A DNA stretch of 64,000 nucleotides. Source: JBOIBN01 sp050739575 (GTDB lineage: Bacteria > Pseudomonadota > Gammaproteobacteria > JAKDMP01). The number at the start of each line of letters is the position of its first letter. Position 1 is the first letter of the stretch. A program made the position numbers and the translations under genes. The stretch lies in assembly GCA_050739575.1 (NCBI GenBank), contig JBOIBN010000001.1:35043-99042 (forward strand), read 5' to 3'. Of the stretch, positions 19,230 to 28,186 are shown in pieces. The notes beneath the pieces were generated by a model. It had not been told where the DNA came from and did not search any database. It saw nothing but the letters and a program-made list of their open reading frames with translations.

Positions 19230-19388
19230 ATGGGCGCGCAAAGCTTGCCGTTACATCGTGTACTCTCCGGCACTTCCCCAACGAGGCGCTCGGGCGCCGA
19301 AGCACAAGCCGACTCAGACGCTTCCCCGTCGCGCAACGCCGGCTTTTTGCGGTTCGCTGAACCCCGCACCGAAGCCCCTCAAGCATAA
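19230..19388 (+). CDS. Small 52-residue ORF translationally coupled to opgH
   Basis: ATG 19230 is preceded by AAGGAGA at 19217-19223. The frame MGAQSLPLHRVLSGTSPTRR continues to TAA at 19386-19388, which overlaps the opgH ATG as TAATG. It is Ala/Ser/Pro-rich and without membrane segment. It may be a leader peptide, or the remnant of the N-terminal cytoplasmic region that OpgH has in other bacteria, now in another frame. Coding is supported by the SD and the stop-start overlap only. Confidence 0.45.
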   Translation: MGAQSLPLHRVLSGTSPTRRSGAEAQADSDASPSRNAGFLRFAEPRTEAPQA

Positions 19389-21547
19389 TGGTCGGGTTTC
19401 AAACCCGTTCCGCGCCCTCCATGCCAGAACTGCCGCCGGCCGGCCCGCCGCTTTGCCGCACACCGCTTGCGCCCTCGCCGCCCCCGCCCCGCAGCGGGGG
19501 GCGACGACCGTGGGAACGGGCACTCGCATGGCGGCGCGCAATGCTTTTCGTGCTCGTAGTCGTGCCCAGCGGCACCATGGCCTGGATATTTGCGAGCGCC
19601 CTGCCGCCGCCCCACGGGGACCCGCTGGATCTCGCCCTGACCGCTGCCTTCGGTTTGCTTTTTGCATGGATCGCGATCTGGTTCTGGACTGCGATTGCAG
19701 GATTTTTTCTCATCCTGCGTGGACGCGGCATGAACGCGGTATTACGGAGCGATATGTCGGAGCCGGAGCCGGACATCAGGGCTCGGGTTGCGGTGGTGAT
19801 GCCGGTGTATCAGGAAGATCCGGCGCTGATCGCGGCGGGTATCGCGACTCTCTTTCAGGGCCTCGCGGCAAAACCGACGATCGAACGCTACGATTTTTTC
19901 ATTCTGAGCGACAGCGCGGAGCCCGATCGCTGGATTGCCGAGGAGACGATGTGGGCCAGGCTCGTCGGCGAACTCGACGCTGGCGGGCGCATTTTTTACC
20001 GGCGTCGACGCAGCCGCACCAAGCGCAAGCCCGGAAACATTGCCGACTTCTGCCGCCGCTGGGGCCGCAATTACGCCTACATGATCATGCTCGACGCCGA
20101 CAGCATTCTCGATGCCGATACGGCCGAACAACTAGTCGCACGCATGGACGCGAATCCGGCGGCGGGCATCATCCAGACCTTCCCCCAAGTGGTGAACCAG
20201 CAAACGCTTTACGGACGTCTACAGCAGTTTGCGGCGGCACTCTATGGGCGGATGTTCACCGCGGGTCTGCACTTCTGGCAACTCGGGGCTGGAATGTACT
20301 GGGGACACAATGCGATCATCCGGGTGGACGCCTTTATGCGCCATTGCATTCTCCCGAGCATCCGCGGCGGTCCGCTAAGCGGAGACATTCTCAGTCATGA
20401 TTTCGTGGAAGCGGCCCTCATGCGCCGCGCCGGTTATGATGTTTGGATCGCTTACGATCTTTGCGGCAGCTACGAAGAAACGCCGCCGCGCTTCGCCGAC
20501 GACGTCGTGCGCGATCGGCGTTGGGCTCGCGGCAACCTCCAGCATCTGCGCCTGCTGGGGCTGCGTGGTCTGCACGGAGCGCATCGGGCGATGTTCGTCG
20601 CCGGCGCCTTCAGCTACATTTCCTCCGGCATCTGGCTCGTCTTCCTGGGACTCGGCACGGCAATCATGATTCAGCATGCCTTGACACCACCCAACTATTT
20701 CCCGCAGGCCTATTCCCCGTTTCCGCACTGGCCCGTGTGGCACCACGGAATACAGGTAGCCCTGATCGCAGCCGCGTTCGGTGTGCTGCTGTTGCCGAAG
20801 CTGCTCGGCTGGCTGCTGGCCGTCTCGCGGCGGCGCATTCGCGAACGGTTCGGAGGCAGCGTGAGGCTCACGCTCGGGATGTTGCTGGAACTGATCGTAT
20901 CCGGCCTGTTCGCTCCCGCCCGCATGCTGCTTCACAGCTTCTTCGTCGTCGCCGCACTCGTCGGTGCGCGCGTGGAATGGGGCGGCCAGCAGCGCGGCCT
21001 GATCTCGGTCCACTGGCAAGCTGTGGCTCGCCGTCACGCACTCGGATTCGTGCTCGGCGTGGCATGGCTGACGCTTGCCCTTCAGGTCAGCCTCACTTTG
21101 TTTTTCTGGCTGTTGCCCGCGCTTGCCGGACTGTTTTTTACCCCTCTGCTCGAACTCCTGACCGGCAGTCATCGGCTCGGTCGGCGGCTGCGCTCCAAAG
21201 GATTGCTGGTAACCGGAGAAGAACTTGCACCGACGGCCGCCCTCCTCACGCGCCGGCGCATTTTGCGGCGTTATCTGATCTTGCCAACGCCGGGCTTTGC
21301 CGCCGTGTTCCAGGATCCAGAGATTCACGCGCTGCACGTCGGCCTGCTGCGTCCCCGTCGCCTGCCACGGGGGGCGGTCGGCCACGGCCGGCTGGCGAGT
21401 GCCTGGCGCCTCCTGCGCTACGGCACCGTGGCACTCGATAGCGGCGCGCGCCTGCGCCTATTGTATGATCGTAGGCTGCTCGAATTGCTTTATCGCCGAC
21501 TTGCCACACGCCATCTTGCAACCGACGCCGGAATCGAAGAAACATAG
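19388..21547 (+). CDS. opgH: Glucans biosynthesis glucosyltransferase H
   Basis: 719 residues, shorter than the about 850 of E. coli OpgH mainly at the cytoplasmic N-terminus. It polymerises UDP-glucose into the beta-1,2 backbone of osmoregulated periplasmic glucans and threads it across the inner membrane. Seen: two N-terminal membrane segments (about 50-65 and 85-110), GT2 core with VAVVMPVYQEDPALI, MLDADSILDADTAEQ, GHNAIIRVDAFM, ILSHDFVEAALMRRAGYDV and DRRWARGNLQHLRLL (Q/R-x-x-R-W), then further membrane helices. ATG overlaps the small upstream ORF. Confidence 0.93.
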   Translation: MVGFQTRSAPSMPELPPAGPPLCRTPLAPSPPPPRSGGRRPWERALAWRRAMLFVLVVVPSGTMAWIFASALPPPHGDPLDLALTAAFGLLFAWIAIWFWTAIAGFFLILRGRGMNAVLRSDMSEPEPDIRARVAVVMPVYQEDPALIAAGIATLFQGLAAKPTIERYDFFILSDSAEPDRWIAEETMWARLVGELDAGGRIFYRRRRSRTKRKPGNIADFCRRWGRNYAYMIMLDADSILDADTAEQLVARMDANPAAGIIQTFPQVVNQQTLYGRLQQFAAALYGRMFTAGLHFWQLGAGMYWGHNAIIRVDAFMRHCILPSIRGGPLSGDILSHDFVEAALMRRAGYDVWIAYDLCGSYEETPPRFADDVVRDRRWARGNLQHLRLLGLRGLHGAHRAMFVAGAFSYISSGIWLVFLGLGTAIMIQHALTPPNYFPQAYSPFPHWPVWHHGIQVALIAAAFGVLLLPKLLGWLLAVSRRRIRERFGGSVRLTLGMLLELIVSGLFAPARMLLHSFFVVAALVGARVEWGGQQRGLISVHWQAVARRHALGFVLGVAWLTLALQVSLTLFFWLLPALAGLFFTPLLELLTGSHRLGRRLRSKGLLVTGEELAPTAALLTRRRILRRYLILPTPGFAAVFQDPEIHALHVGLLRPRRLPRGAVGHGRLASAWRLLRYGTVALDSGARLRLLYDRRLLELLYRRLATRHLATDAGIEET

Positions 21548-21551
21548 CGCG

Positions 21552-23366
21552 ATGCCACGCCGGGCGGGAATTGTCACGACTGTGGCCTGCCTCGCGCTCG
21601 CAGCTTGCGCCACGCAGGAATCGGTCCAGCAGGCGCAGAGCCAGGCCACTCGCGCCGTCGCCACCACGCAAAATCAGGAAACCGCACTCAAGTCGTTGAC
21701 GGAACGCGAAGGCCGGCACCAGCAGGAGCTCACCGTGCAATTGACCCAGATCCAGGCTCAACAGGTCGCGGCGAACAAACAATTGCAGATGCTCGCGAAC
21801 AAGCTGGACAAACTGCACGGCGAACTACGTACTCAGGCGACGAAAATCCCGAAGGCACTGCCAAAAACCCCAGCGCCGGCGGCGAGCGCACGCGCGCCGG
21901 CAACGACAACAACCGTAAGCGCCCCGGTCACCAGTTCGGTGACCAACGCACTGTATGCCCGGATCGCCGAGCGCGCAGGGCAAATCGCGCTCGGCAAGGC
22001 CTCCGCTCCGGATTTGCCGCAAGCGCCGAACTCGTTGCAGCACCTCGATTATGCTGCCTATCAAGCGATCCGCTACGTGGGACAGCTTGCGGATTGGAAC
22101 GGAAGCGATACTTTCAAGCTGAAATTTCACCCCGCGGGTTTCGTCTTCAACCAATCCATCCAGATTCACCTGAACGGACAACAGGACAGTCCACCCCTCG
22201 ACTTTACGTCAAAAGACTTTCACTGGCCGTCACAAATCGGGAATGGGCCGTCGGGGGAAATTCCGGTGGCCGGCTTTCGCGTGGGACAACTTTATGACGG
22301 CGGCCAGTCGGCGCCGTTTCTGGATTTTCTCGGCGCCAGTTACTTCCAAGCTGCGCCACCCGGAAAGCCGTTCGGATTGTCGGCGCGCGGCGTTTCGATC
22401 GATACCGGTGTGAGCAACACCGCAGAGGAATTCCCAAGCTTCGTCGAATTCTGGCTGGGTGCGCCGGCGGACTCACAGCTCGATGTCGTCGCGCTGCTCG
22501 CCAGCGACAGCCTGGACGGCGCCTATCGCTTTGAGGTGCTGCCCGAAGCGAAGCAAACCACAATGCAAATCACGGCCACGCTTTACCTGACCCACACGGT
22601 GGCCCAACTCGGGATCTCCCCGCTCACCAGCATGTATTTGCAGGGACCCGACAGCCTGAACCGTCCCGATGCCGTGGCCAAGGCAGTGCACGATTCCGAC
22701 GGCCTGCTGATCCATGACGGAGAGGGCTGGATGTGGGTGCCACTTTACAATCCCGCGCGCCTGCAAGTACTCGAAATAGCGGTGAACAATCTGCGCGGTT
22801 TCGGCCTGCTCCAGCGTGACCGCAAGTACGACGACTACCAGGATTCACAAGACAACTACCAGAACCATCCCAATGCCTGGGTAGAACCGACGAACGATTG
22901 GGGCAGCGGAGTCGTCAAGTTGGTCGAAATTCCGGCGCAGTATTCGAGCAACAGCAACATCGTCGCCTTCTGGACGCCGGCCAACCCGCCCGCACCCCAA
23001 CAGGTTTACCGATTCGCCTATCGGCTGGCCTGGTCACTCGGCGGACCGGGCGAGGGCGAACTCGGGCGTGTGCTCGCGACCCGCATCGTCGATCTGAAGG
23101 GCGGGCATTACGCGGTCATGATCGATTTCGGCGGCGGCGCGCTCGCCGATCTACCCACTTGGGTGGACGTCAAACCCACAATCAGCGCAAGCGACAACGA
23201 TCTCAAGATCGAGAACGTCACGCTCACCAAAATCGTCGAAACCGACCGCTGGCGTCTCGGCTTCGAGGTGAGCGGAGGCGGGAACAACGACCGGATCACG
23301 GCATGGCTGCACTACGGCGAGCGGGTGCTGAGCGAACGCTGGATGCGTCAGCGTCCGGGATCCTGA
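21552..23366 (+). CDS. OpgG-family glucan biosynthesis protein, lipoprotein form with coiled coil
   Basis: From ATG 21552, four bases after opgH, 604 residues. Residues 1-19 form a lipoprotein signal with lipobox LAAC and Cys19 (next residue Ala, so outer-membrane sorting is likely). Residues about 22-90 are Gln/Glu/Lys-rich and heptad-like (coiled coil), followed by a Pro/Ala/Thr linker to about 125. The rest is the OpgG domain: FHPAGFVFNQSIQIHLNG, FRVGQLYDGG, FLGASYFQAAPPGKPFGLSA, GLLIHDGEGWMWVPLYNP, GFGLLQRDRKYDDYQD, LVEIPAQ. OpgG acts on nascent glucans in the periplasm. Ends 19 bases inside the convergent gene. Confidence 0.88.
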   Translation: MPRRAGIVTTVACLALAACATQESVQQAQSQATRAVATTQNQETALKSLTEREGRHQQELTVQLTQIQAQQVAANKQLQMLANKLDKLHGELRTQATKIPKALPKTPAPAASARAPATTTTVSAPVTSSVTNALYARIAERAGQIALGKASAPDLPQAPNSLQHLDYAAYQAIRYVGQLADWNGSDTFKLKFHPAGFVFNQSIQIHLNGQQDSPPLDFTSKDFHWPSQIGNGPSGEIPVAGFRVGQLYDGGQSAPFLDFLGASYFQAAPPGKPFGLSARGVSIDTGVSNTAEEFPSFVEFWLGAPADSQLDVVALLASDSLDGAYRFEVLPEAKQTTMQITATLYLTHTVAQLGISPLTSMYLQGPDSLNRPDAVAKAVHDSDGLLIHDGEGWMWVPLYNPARLQVLEIAVNNLRGFGLLQRDRKYDDYQDSQDNYQNHPNAWVEPTNDWGSGVVKLVEIPAQYSSNSNIVAFWTPANPPAPQQVYRFAYRLAWSLGGPGEGELGRVLATRIVDLKGGHYAVMIDFGGGALADLPTWVDVKPTISASDNDLKIENVTLTKIVETDRWRLGFEVSGGGNNDRITAWLHYGERVLSERWMRQRPGS

Positions 23367-24955
23367 GCCACGCTGCACCCAGGCTGATAGGACGAAAGCA
23401 TGTCGGGGGGCAGCATGTAGGTCCAGGTTTCGGTCAGAGTCTCCTTGCCGCGGGTCAGGTAGGCGCGCAAATCGAGCGGCTGGCCCTGCGCCGGCGAAAC
23501 CAGAAAACTCAGCCTCCAACCCGAAAACGGCGGGGCTTGCTCCACATGCACTTCCTCGATCTTGCCCCCCGCGACCGTGCTGACCTGCGCCTCTACACCC
23601 TCGGCAAGTTGTCCCAGCTCACCGCCCCGGAAGTTCACTATGAACCGTAGTGCGCAGCCGCTGGCCTGCGTGCCCGGATTCGTCCCCGCCCCGACGAAGG
23701 TAGCGGCGGCATAACCAGCCGGAGGCGTGCCGACGCCCTCTCCGCCGAACGTCAGGCGGTAGTGCAGGATGAGGGGCTGACCCGGCGGAGGCAGCGAATC
23801 CGGCGTATAAAAGGCGACGATGTTGTCCTCGGTTTCGTCGCTTTCAGGCAACTCGACGAGCATGATTTGCCCCTTGCCCCATGCGCCGATCGGAGTCACC
23901 CAGGCGTTGGGCCGCAAATCGTAGCGCGCTTCGAGATCCTCGTAGTCGGCGAAACGGCGCGGGCGCTGCAGGAGTCCGAAACCCTTGGGATCGGCCACCG
24001 TGAAACTCGTCGTGGCGATCGACTGTGGATTGATGAGCGGACGCCATAACCATTCGCCGTCGCCGTTCTCGACGCCGAGCCCGCTCGAATCATGTACGGC
24101 CGCCCGCCACTCACCCGCCGGTCGCGATGTGTTCGCACCGTAAAAAAACATGCTGGTAAGCGGAGCGAGTCCGACCCGCTCAGGATGGTCGCGAAAGTAG
24201 AGCACCGCCGTGACATCGAGCGTGGTCGCCGCACCGGGCTGCACCACAAACCGGTACGCGCCGCTCACGTGCTCCCCGTCGAGCAGAGCGTAAAGATCCA
24301 TCGTGCCTGCTCCGGGCGCAGGCTTCACCAGCCAGAACGAACGAAAAAGCGGGAAGGATTCGGGACTCGAAAGACCGGTATCAATTGCCAGCCCGCGCGC
24401 CGACAAACCGAATCCCTCGTCACGGCCGACGGCACGAAAATAGCTCGCGCCGCCGAATACCAGGAAACTGTTGTAGGGTGCCCCCGGTTCGAGTGGATAG
24501 GTAATGGCAAGGCCACCGTAGCCGAGATTGACGGGAACACGTCTCGCAAACGTCTTGTCCGGATACGTAAAAAGGGACTTGTCGAAAGCGAGCGGATGTA
24601 CCGTGCCGTCGTTCACGATGTGAATCCCGACCGCTCGCGTGTAGTACAAACCGGCGGGCTGCAGCATGACGCCGAAATTGCTTCCCTCTGCTCGCCACAG
24701 GCGCAGCTCGGGGCGAAACCGGATTTGCTGGTATTGATCGTAGGTAAGGGCCGGAAACTGCATCCAGGCCGGGATTTCCCGCACCGGCTGGTAAGGCTCG
24801 GCGGCGAGAGCCTTCGCCTTGGCGATCACGTCATCAAAGCCGAACGCATGCGCCTGCCTCGGCAACAAAAACAGGCCGCACAACAGGAGCGCGAGCGCCG
24901 GCGCAGCGCGGAAAATGCAGAAGAACCTCCGATCCAGATTTATCGGTTGCGACAT
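23348..24955 (-). CDS. OpgG/OpgD-family periplasmic glucan biosynthesis protein
   Basis: 535 residues from ATG 24955, chosen because it gives a clean signal peptide (hydrophobic core ALALLLCGLFLLPRQAHA, cleavage after AHA). Mature domain is OpgG/OpgD-type: FGFDDVIAKAKALA, LTYDQYQQIRFRPELRLWR, FGGASYFRAVGRDEGFGLSA, DPKGFGLLQRPRRFADYEDL, LRPNAWVTPIGAWGKGQIM. It is a periplasmic soluble paralogue of the lipoprotein encoded opposite; the two genes overlap tail-to-tail. OpgG and OpgD cannot be separated by eye. Confidence 0.88.
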   Translation of the reverse strand: MSQPINLDRRFFCIFRAAPALALLLCGLFLLPRQAHAFGFDDVIAKAKALAAEPYQPVREIPAWMQFPALTYDQYQQIRFRPELRLWRAEGSNFGVMLQPAGLYYTRAVGIHIVNDGTVHPLAFDKSLFTYPDKTFARRVPVNLGYGGLAITYPLEPGAPYNSFLVFGGASYFRAVGRDEGFGLSARGLAIDTGLSSPESFPLFRSFWLVKPAPGAGTMDLYALLDGEHVSGAYRFVVQPGAATTLDVTAVLYFRDHPERVGLAPLTSMFFYGANTSRPAGEWRAAVHDSSGLGVENGDGEWLWRPLINPQSIATTSFTVADPKGFGLLQRPRRFADYEDLEARYDLRPNAWVTPIGAWGKGQIMLVELPESDETEDNIVAFYTPDSLPPPGQPLILHYRLTFGGEGVGTPPAGYAAATFVGAGTNPGTQASGCALRFIVNFRGGELGQLAEGVEAQVSTVAGGKIEEVHVEQAPPFSGWRLSFLVSPAQGQPLDLRAYLTRGKETLTETWTYMLPPDMLSSYQPGCSVAQDPGR

Positions 24956-24986
24956 CGTCAACACCCTTGTTCCATTTTTCGCGAGA

Positions 24987-26855
24987 TCAATGCAAATCAA
25001 CGGCGGCTGCACAGAAGCAATAGGCGTAAACGCCGTTCGGATCGTGCAGGGTGAGTGCCTGGGTAATTTGATCAAGCACGGGATGCACGGCGGCATACAA
25101 GCTGTTCCCATTGGCGCCGAACAGATGTCGGACGACGACTTGCGCGCTGGAGTCGTTGGCGAGATTGACTATGAACTGCTCGCCGGAAGAGAGCTGCGGT
25201 GCGACGTAGGTCACGCCGTAATTTTGAAGCTTGGCGAGCGCAGCCGCCGAGCGCACCGCGGAGTCGAGATCGCCGAATTCGTCTATCAGACCGATGCGCT
25301 TGGCGTCGGCACCTGCCCACACCCGGCCTTGAGCGATGGCATCCACATGAGTTTCGGGCAGATCGCGATATTTCGCGACGTTGCCGGTGAACTCGGCGTA
25401 GCCATGGTTGACCGTAAGCTGAAAGACCTTGGCGTCCTCGGGACTCAGCGCGCGGAACGGATCGCCAAAGTCGGCGAGCGGCGCGGTTTCGACACCGTCG
25501 CGGTGCACGCCCGCCCAATTCATCGTGTTCTCGAAGGTCGGGAACATGCCGAAGATGCCAATCGAACCGGTGATGGTCGCTGGCGAGGCGAAAATCCGGT
25601 CGCCCGCCATCGAAATCCAGTAGCCTCCGGAGGCCGCTACGCCGGCCATGGAAATCACCAGCGGCTTGCCGCCCTGTTTGAGCGCAAGTTCCGCATCCAG
25701 GATTTCGTCGGAGGCGAGGGCGCTGCCGCCGGGACTGTTAACGTCGAGCACCACCGCCTTGATCCTCTGATCATGGAGCGCGCGATTCAAAAGGCTCGAG
25801 AGCGTATCGGCCCCGATGCTCCCTTGCGGGGCCTGGCCAGGAACGATGTCGCCTTCGGCGACGATGATCGCAACCTGATCCCATGCACGATTGGCGAGCT
25901 GCCCCGCCGGATTGCGCGCGGCAAGATAAGTTTTCATGTCGATTTGGTTGTAATTCCCGGTATCCGGATCGCCGCCGACGAGCTTCGTCAACTGCGCGCG
26001 CAGCGCCGGTGCGGGCATAACCCCGTCAATCAGCCCGCTACGAACGGCGAGCGCAGCCGCGTCCCCGTGCTCTGCCTGAAGGGCATCGGGCACATGGTTG
26101 GCAAGAGTTATCAGGGTGTCCGCGTTGCGGCCCCGGCCGCGGGCGACGTCGCCCACATAACCATTCCAGAGAACATCGAGCAGATCCGAGGTCTCTTCCC
26201 GCGCCGGGGGCGACATATCGTTGCGCGTGAACGGTTCGACGTAGGACTTGTACTTGCCGACCCGAAAGACATGCCATTCGACCTTGAGCTTATCAATCAA
26301 GTCCTTGTAGTAATTCTGGTAGGCGGCGAGTCCGAACAAGGCCACCATGCCCTGATCGCTGGTGAGCCAGGCGTGGCTCGCTATCGCGGCAAGGTAATAG
26401 GAGCCTTGCGAATAGTTGTTCGCGTAGGCGATCACCGGCTTGCCGCTCTTCTCGAATTGTTTTAGTGCGGTGCCCACACGCTCGAGCTGAGCGAGACTGC
26501 CGCCGTCGAAATCGTCCAGATCGAGCACGATCGCCTTGATGTGCGGATCGTCGGCGGCGGTATCAGCGGCCCAGACGAGATCGCGCACCCGCGTCACCGG
26601 CGCGGGACTCTGACCGACCAGCTGTTGCTGGGCGCGCCGTACGCGATTGGGAATCTGCTCGACCAGCGTGCCCTGCGGATCGAGTACCAGCGCCGCGGAG
26701 GCGGGCACCGACGGTCCCTTGGGTCGGAAGATCAGGACCAGGATGATCACCACGATCACAATGAACAGTAGATCCACGACGACCCGCCGGGTGATGTCTA
26801 TTCCCTTTAGCGTGCCGCCCAAGAAACGCCGGAAGCGATTGTGCGAGGCCGCCAT
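24987..26855 (-). CDS. sppA: Signal peptide peptidase SppA, 67K type (protease IV)
   Basis: 622 residues with an N-terminal membrane anchor (about 26-43, VVVDLLFIVIVVIILVLIF) and two tandem S49 domains. Catalytic Lys203 lies in VGKYKSYVEPFTRND and nucleophile Ser409 in AGVAASGGYWISMAGD, matching the long gamma/beta-proteobacterial SppA. It degrades signal peptides after release into the membrane. On the minus strand after the monooxygenase gene; a spaced TTGCGT/TAATAT pair about 60 and 20 bases upstream of the ATG could be its own promoter, though weak. Confidence 0.92.
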   Translation of the reverse strand: MAASHNRFRRFLGGTLKGIDITRRVVVDLLFIVIVVIILVLIFRPKGPSVPASAALVLDPQGTLVEQIPNRVRRAQQQLVGQSPAPVTRVRDLVWAADTAADDPHIKAIVLDLDDFDGGSLAQLERVGTALKQFEKSGKPVIAYANNYSQGSYYLAAIASHAWLTSDQGMVALFGLAAYQNYYKDLIDKLKVEWHVFRVGKYKSYVEPFTRNDMSPPAREETSDLLDVLWNGYVGDVARGRGRNADTLITLANHVPDALQAEHGDAAALAVRSGLIDGVMPAPALRAQLTKLVGGDPDTGNYNQIDMKTYLAARNPAGQLANRAWDQVAIIVAEGDIVPGQAPQGSIGADTLSSLLNRALHDQRIKAVVLDVNSPGGSALASDEILDAELALKQGGKPLVISMAGVAASGGYWISMAGDRIFASPATITGSIGIFGMFPTFENTMNWAGVHRDGVETAPLADFGDPFRALSPEDAKVFQLTVNHGYAEFTGNVAKYRDLPETHVDAIAQGRVWAGADAKRIGLIDEFGDLDSAVRSAAALAKLQNYGVTYVAPQLSSGEQFIVNLANDSSAQVVVRHLFGANGNSLYAAVHPVLDQITQALTLHDPNGVYAYCFCAAAVDLH

Positions 26856-26967
26856 AGGGTTACCGCTGGACGAATAGATGAAACATATTATTACTTCGGC
26901 CCCTCAACACGCAAAAGCTTGTTCCGAGATTTTGAAATGCGAGGATGTATAAAATCGCCTGAGCGCT

Positions 26968-28182
26968 TCACCCGGCCTTCGGCTGCAGGCGCACTCTTTC
27001 ACGGCGAAAACCGAGGCCGAAGACGCGGGCCGGAATCCGACGCACGAACCGGAATCGAAACAGAAACCGGCCGAACGGTCCGATACGCATTGCGCCCACA
27101 CCGGGTTCGAGTGCACGCGACACCACGCGATTCTGGATCACGATTTGGACGCGCTGCATGACCCGCACCGGCCTTTCGCGCCGCTTTTGTACGCGGGCCA
27201 GATCCACCTCCTCAGGTGCTCGCCCGGCACGAAACACCGGCCCCAGAATATTGGCGGCGGCAACCGCGTCCTGGATCGCGACGTTGACGCCCACGCCGCC
27301 GACCGGCGACATGGCGTGCGCGGCGTCACCGATCAAAAGAAGTCCCGGGCGATGCCAGCGCCTGATGCGATCCACCTGCACCTCGAGCAGACTGAGCGCG
27401 TCCCAGGATTGGATTTCCTGCACGCGATCGGCGAGAAACGGCGCAAGTGCAGTTAATCGACTACGAAACGCATCGAGCGGACCCGCGCGCAAGGATTGCG
27501 CGCCGCCCTTGGCGATCACATAGCCGATCTGCCAATATGTCCCGCGGTTGAGCATCACCATAAACTGCCCCTTGCCGAGGAAACCGCCGGTCGTTTCCGG
27601 ATCCCCCTCGCGACGCGAAAGCCGAAACCACAGGACATCCATCGGCGCACCCAGTTCGTGCGGCTCGAACCCGGCTGCGGCGCGCATGGTCGAGTGCCGC
27701 CCGTCGGTGCCGACCACTAGATCGGCACGAATTTCGACCGGACCGTCCGGACCCACGGCACGCACGCCGGCGACGCGACCATCTTCATCGATAAACTCGC
27801 GCCCCTCGGTACGCATTAGGAGGCGGTAGCCAGGATAGCGCCGCCCCTCCTCGGCAAGCATGTTCAAAAGATCCCACTGCGGCACCAGCGCAAGGTACGG
27901 GAACGGTTTGAGCCTGCGGTAATCTCCGATCGCAAATACGCCGTTCGCGGCACTCGCCGTGAGCGTTTCTGTCCGCTGCACGGGAAGCTGCATGAATCGT
28001 TCCAGCAGACCGAGATCGTCGAGTACCGAAAGCGTGGACGGTTGCGCCGTATCGCCGCGGAAATCGCGCAGGAAGTCACCGTGCTTTTCGAGCACCGTGA
28101 CGGAAATGCCGGCACGGGCAAGTATCAGGCCAAGCATCATGCCGGCGGGTCCGCCGCCGACGACGCAGCATTGCGTGTTCAC
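26968..28182 (-). CDS. FAD-dependent aromatic-type monooxygenase (UbiH/PHBH-like)
   Basis: 404 residues from GTG 28182. Rossmann start NTQCCVVGGGPAGMMLGLIL (GxGxxG), the DG motif in LVVGTDGRHSTMR and the GD motif in LLLIGDAAHAMSPVGGVGVN identify class A flavin monooxygenases. Substrate unknown; hydroxylation of a small aromatic or quinone precursor is the family role. Its start lies four bases past the decarboxylase stop, so they form an operon and may act on one pathway. The C-terminus is very Arg-rich. Confidence 0.82.
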   Translation of the reverse strand: MNTQCCVVGGGPAGMMLGLILARAGISVTVLEKHGDFLRDFRGDTAQPSTLSVLDDLGLLERFMQLPVQRTETLTASAANGVFAIGDYRRLKPFPYLALVPQWDLLNMLAEEGRRYPGYRLLMRTEGREFIDEDGRVAGVRAVGPDGPVEIRADLVVGTDGRHSTMRAAAGFEPHELGAPMDVLWFRLSRREGDPETTGGFLGKGQFMVMLNRGTYWQIGYVIAKGGAQSLRAGPLDAFRSRLTALAPFLADRVQEIQSWDALSLLEVQVDRIRRWHRPGLLLIGDAAHAMSPVGGVGVNVAIQDAVAAANILGPVFRAGRAPEEVDLARVQKRRERPVRVMQRVQIVIQNRVVSRALEPGVGAMRIGPFGRFLFRFRFVRRIPARVFGLGFRRERVRLQPKAG

Positions 28183-28186
28183 CGCT

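Noticed and set aside
24819..26465. 548-residue plus-strand frame opposite sppA
   Set aside because: A shadow of a GC-rich gene; SppA has catalytic Lys203 and Ser409 in perfect context.
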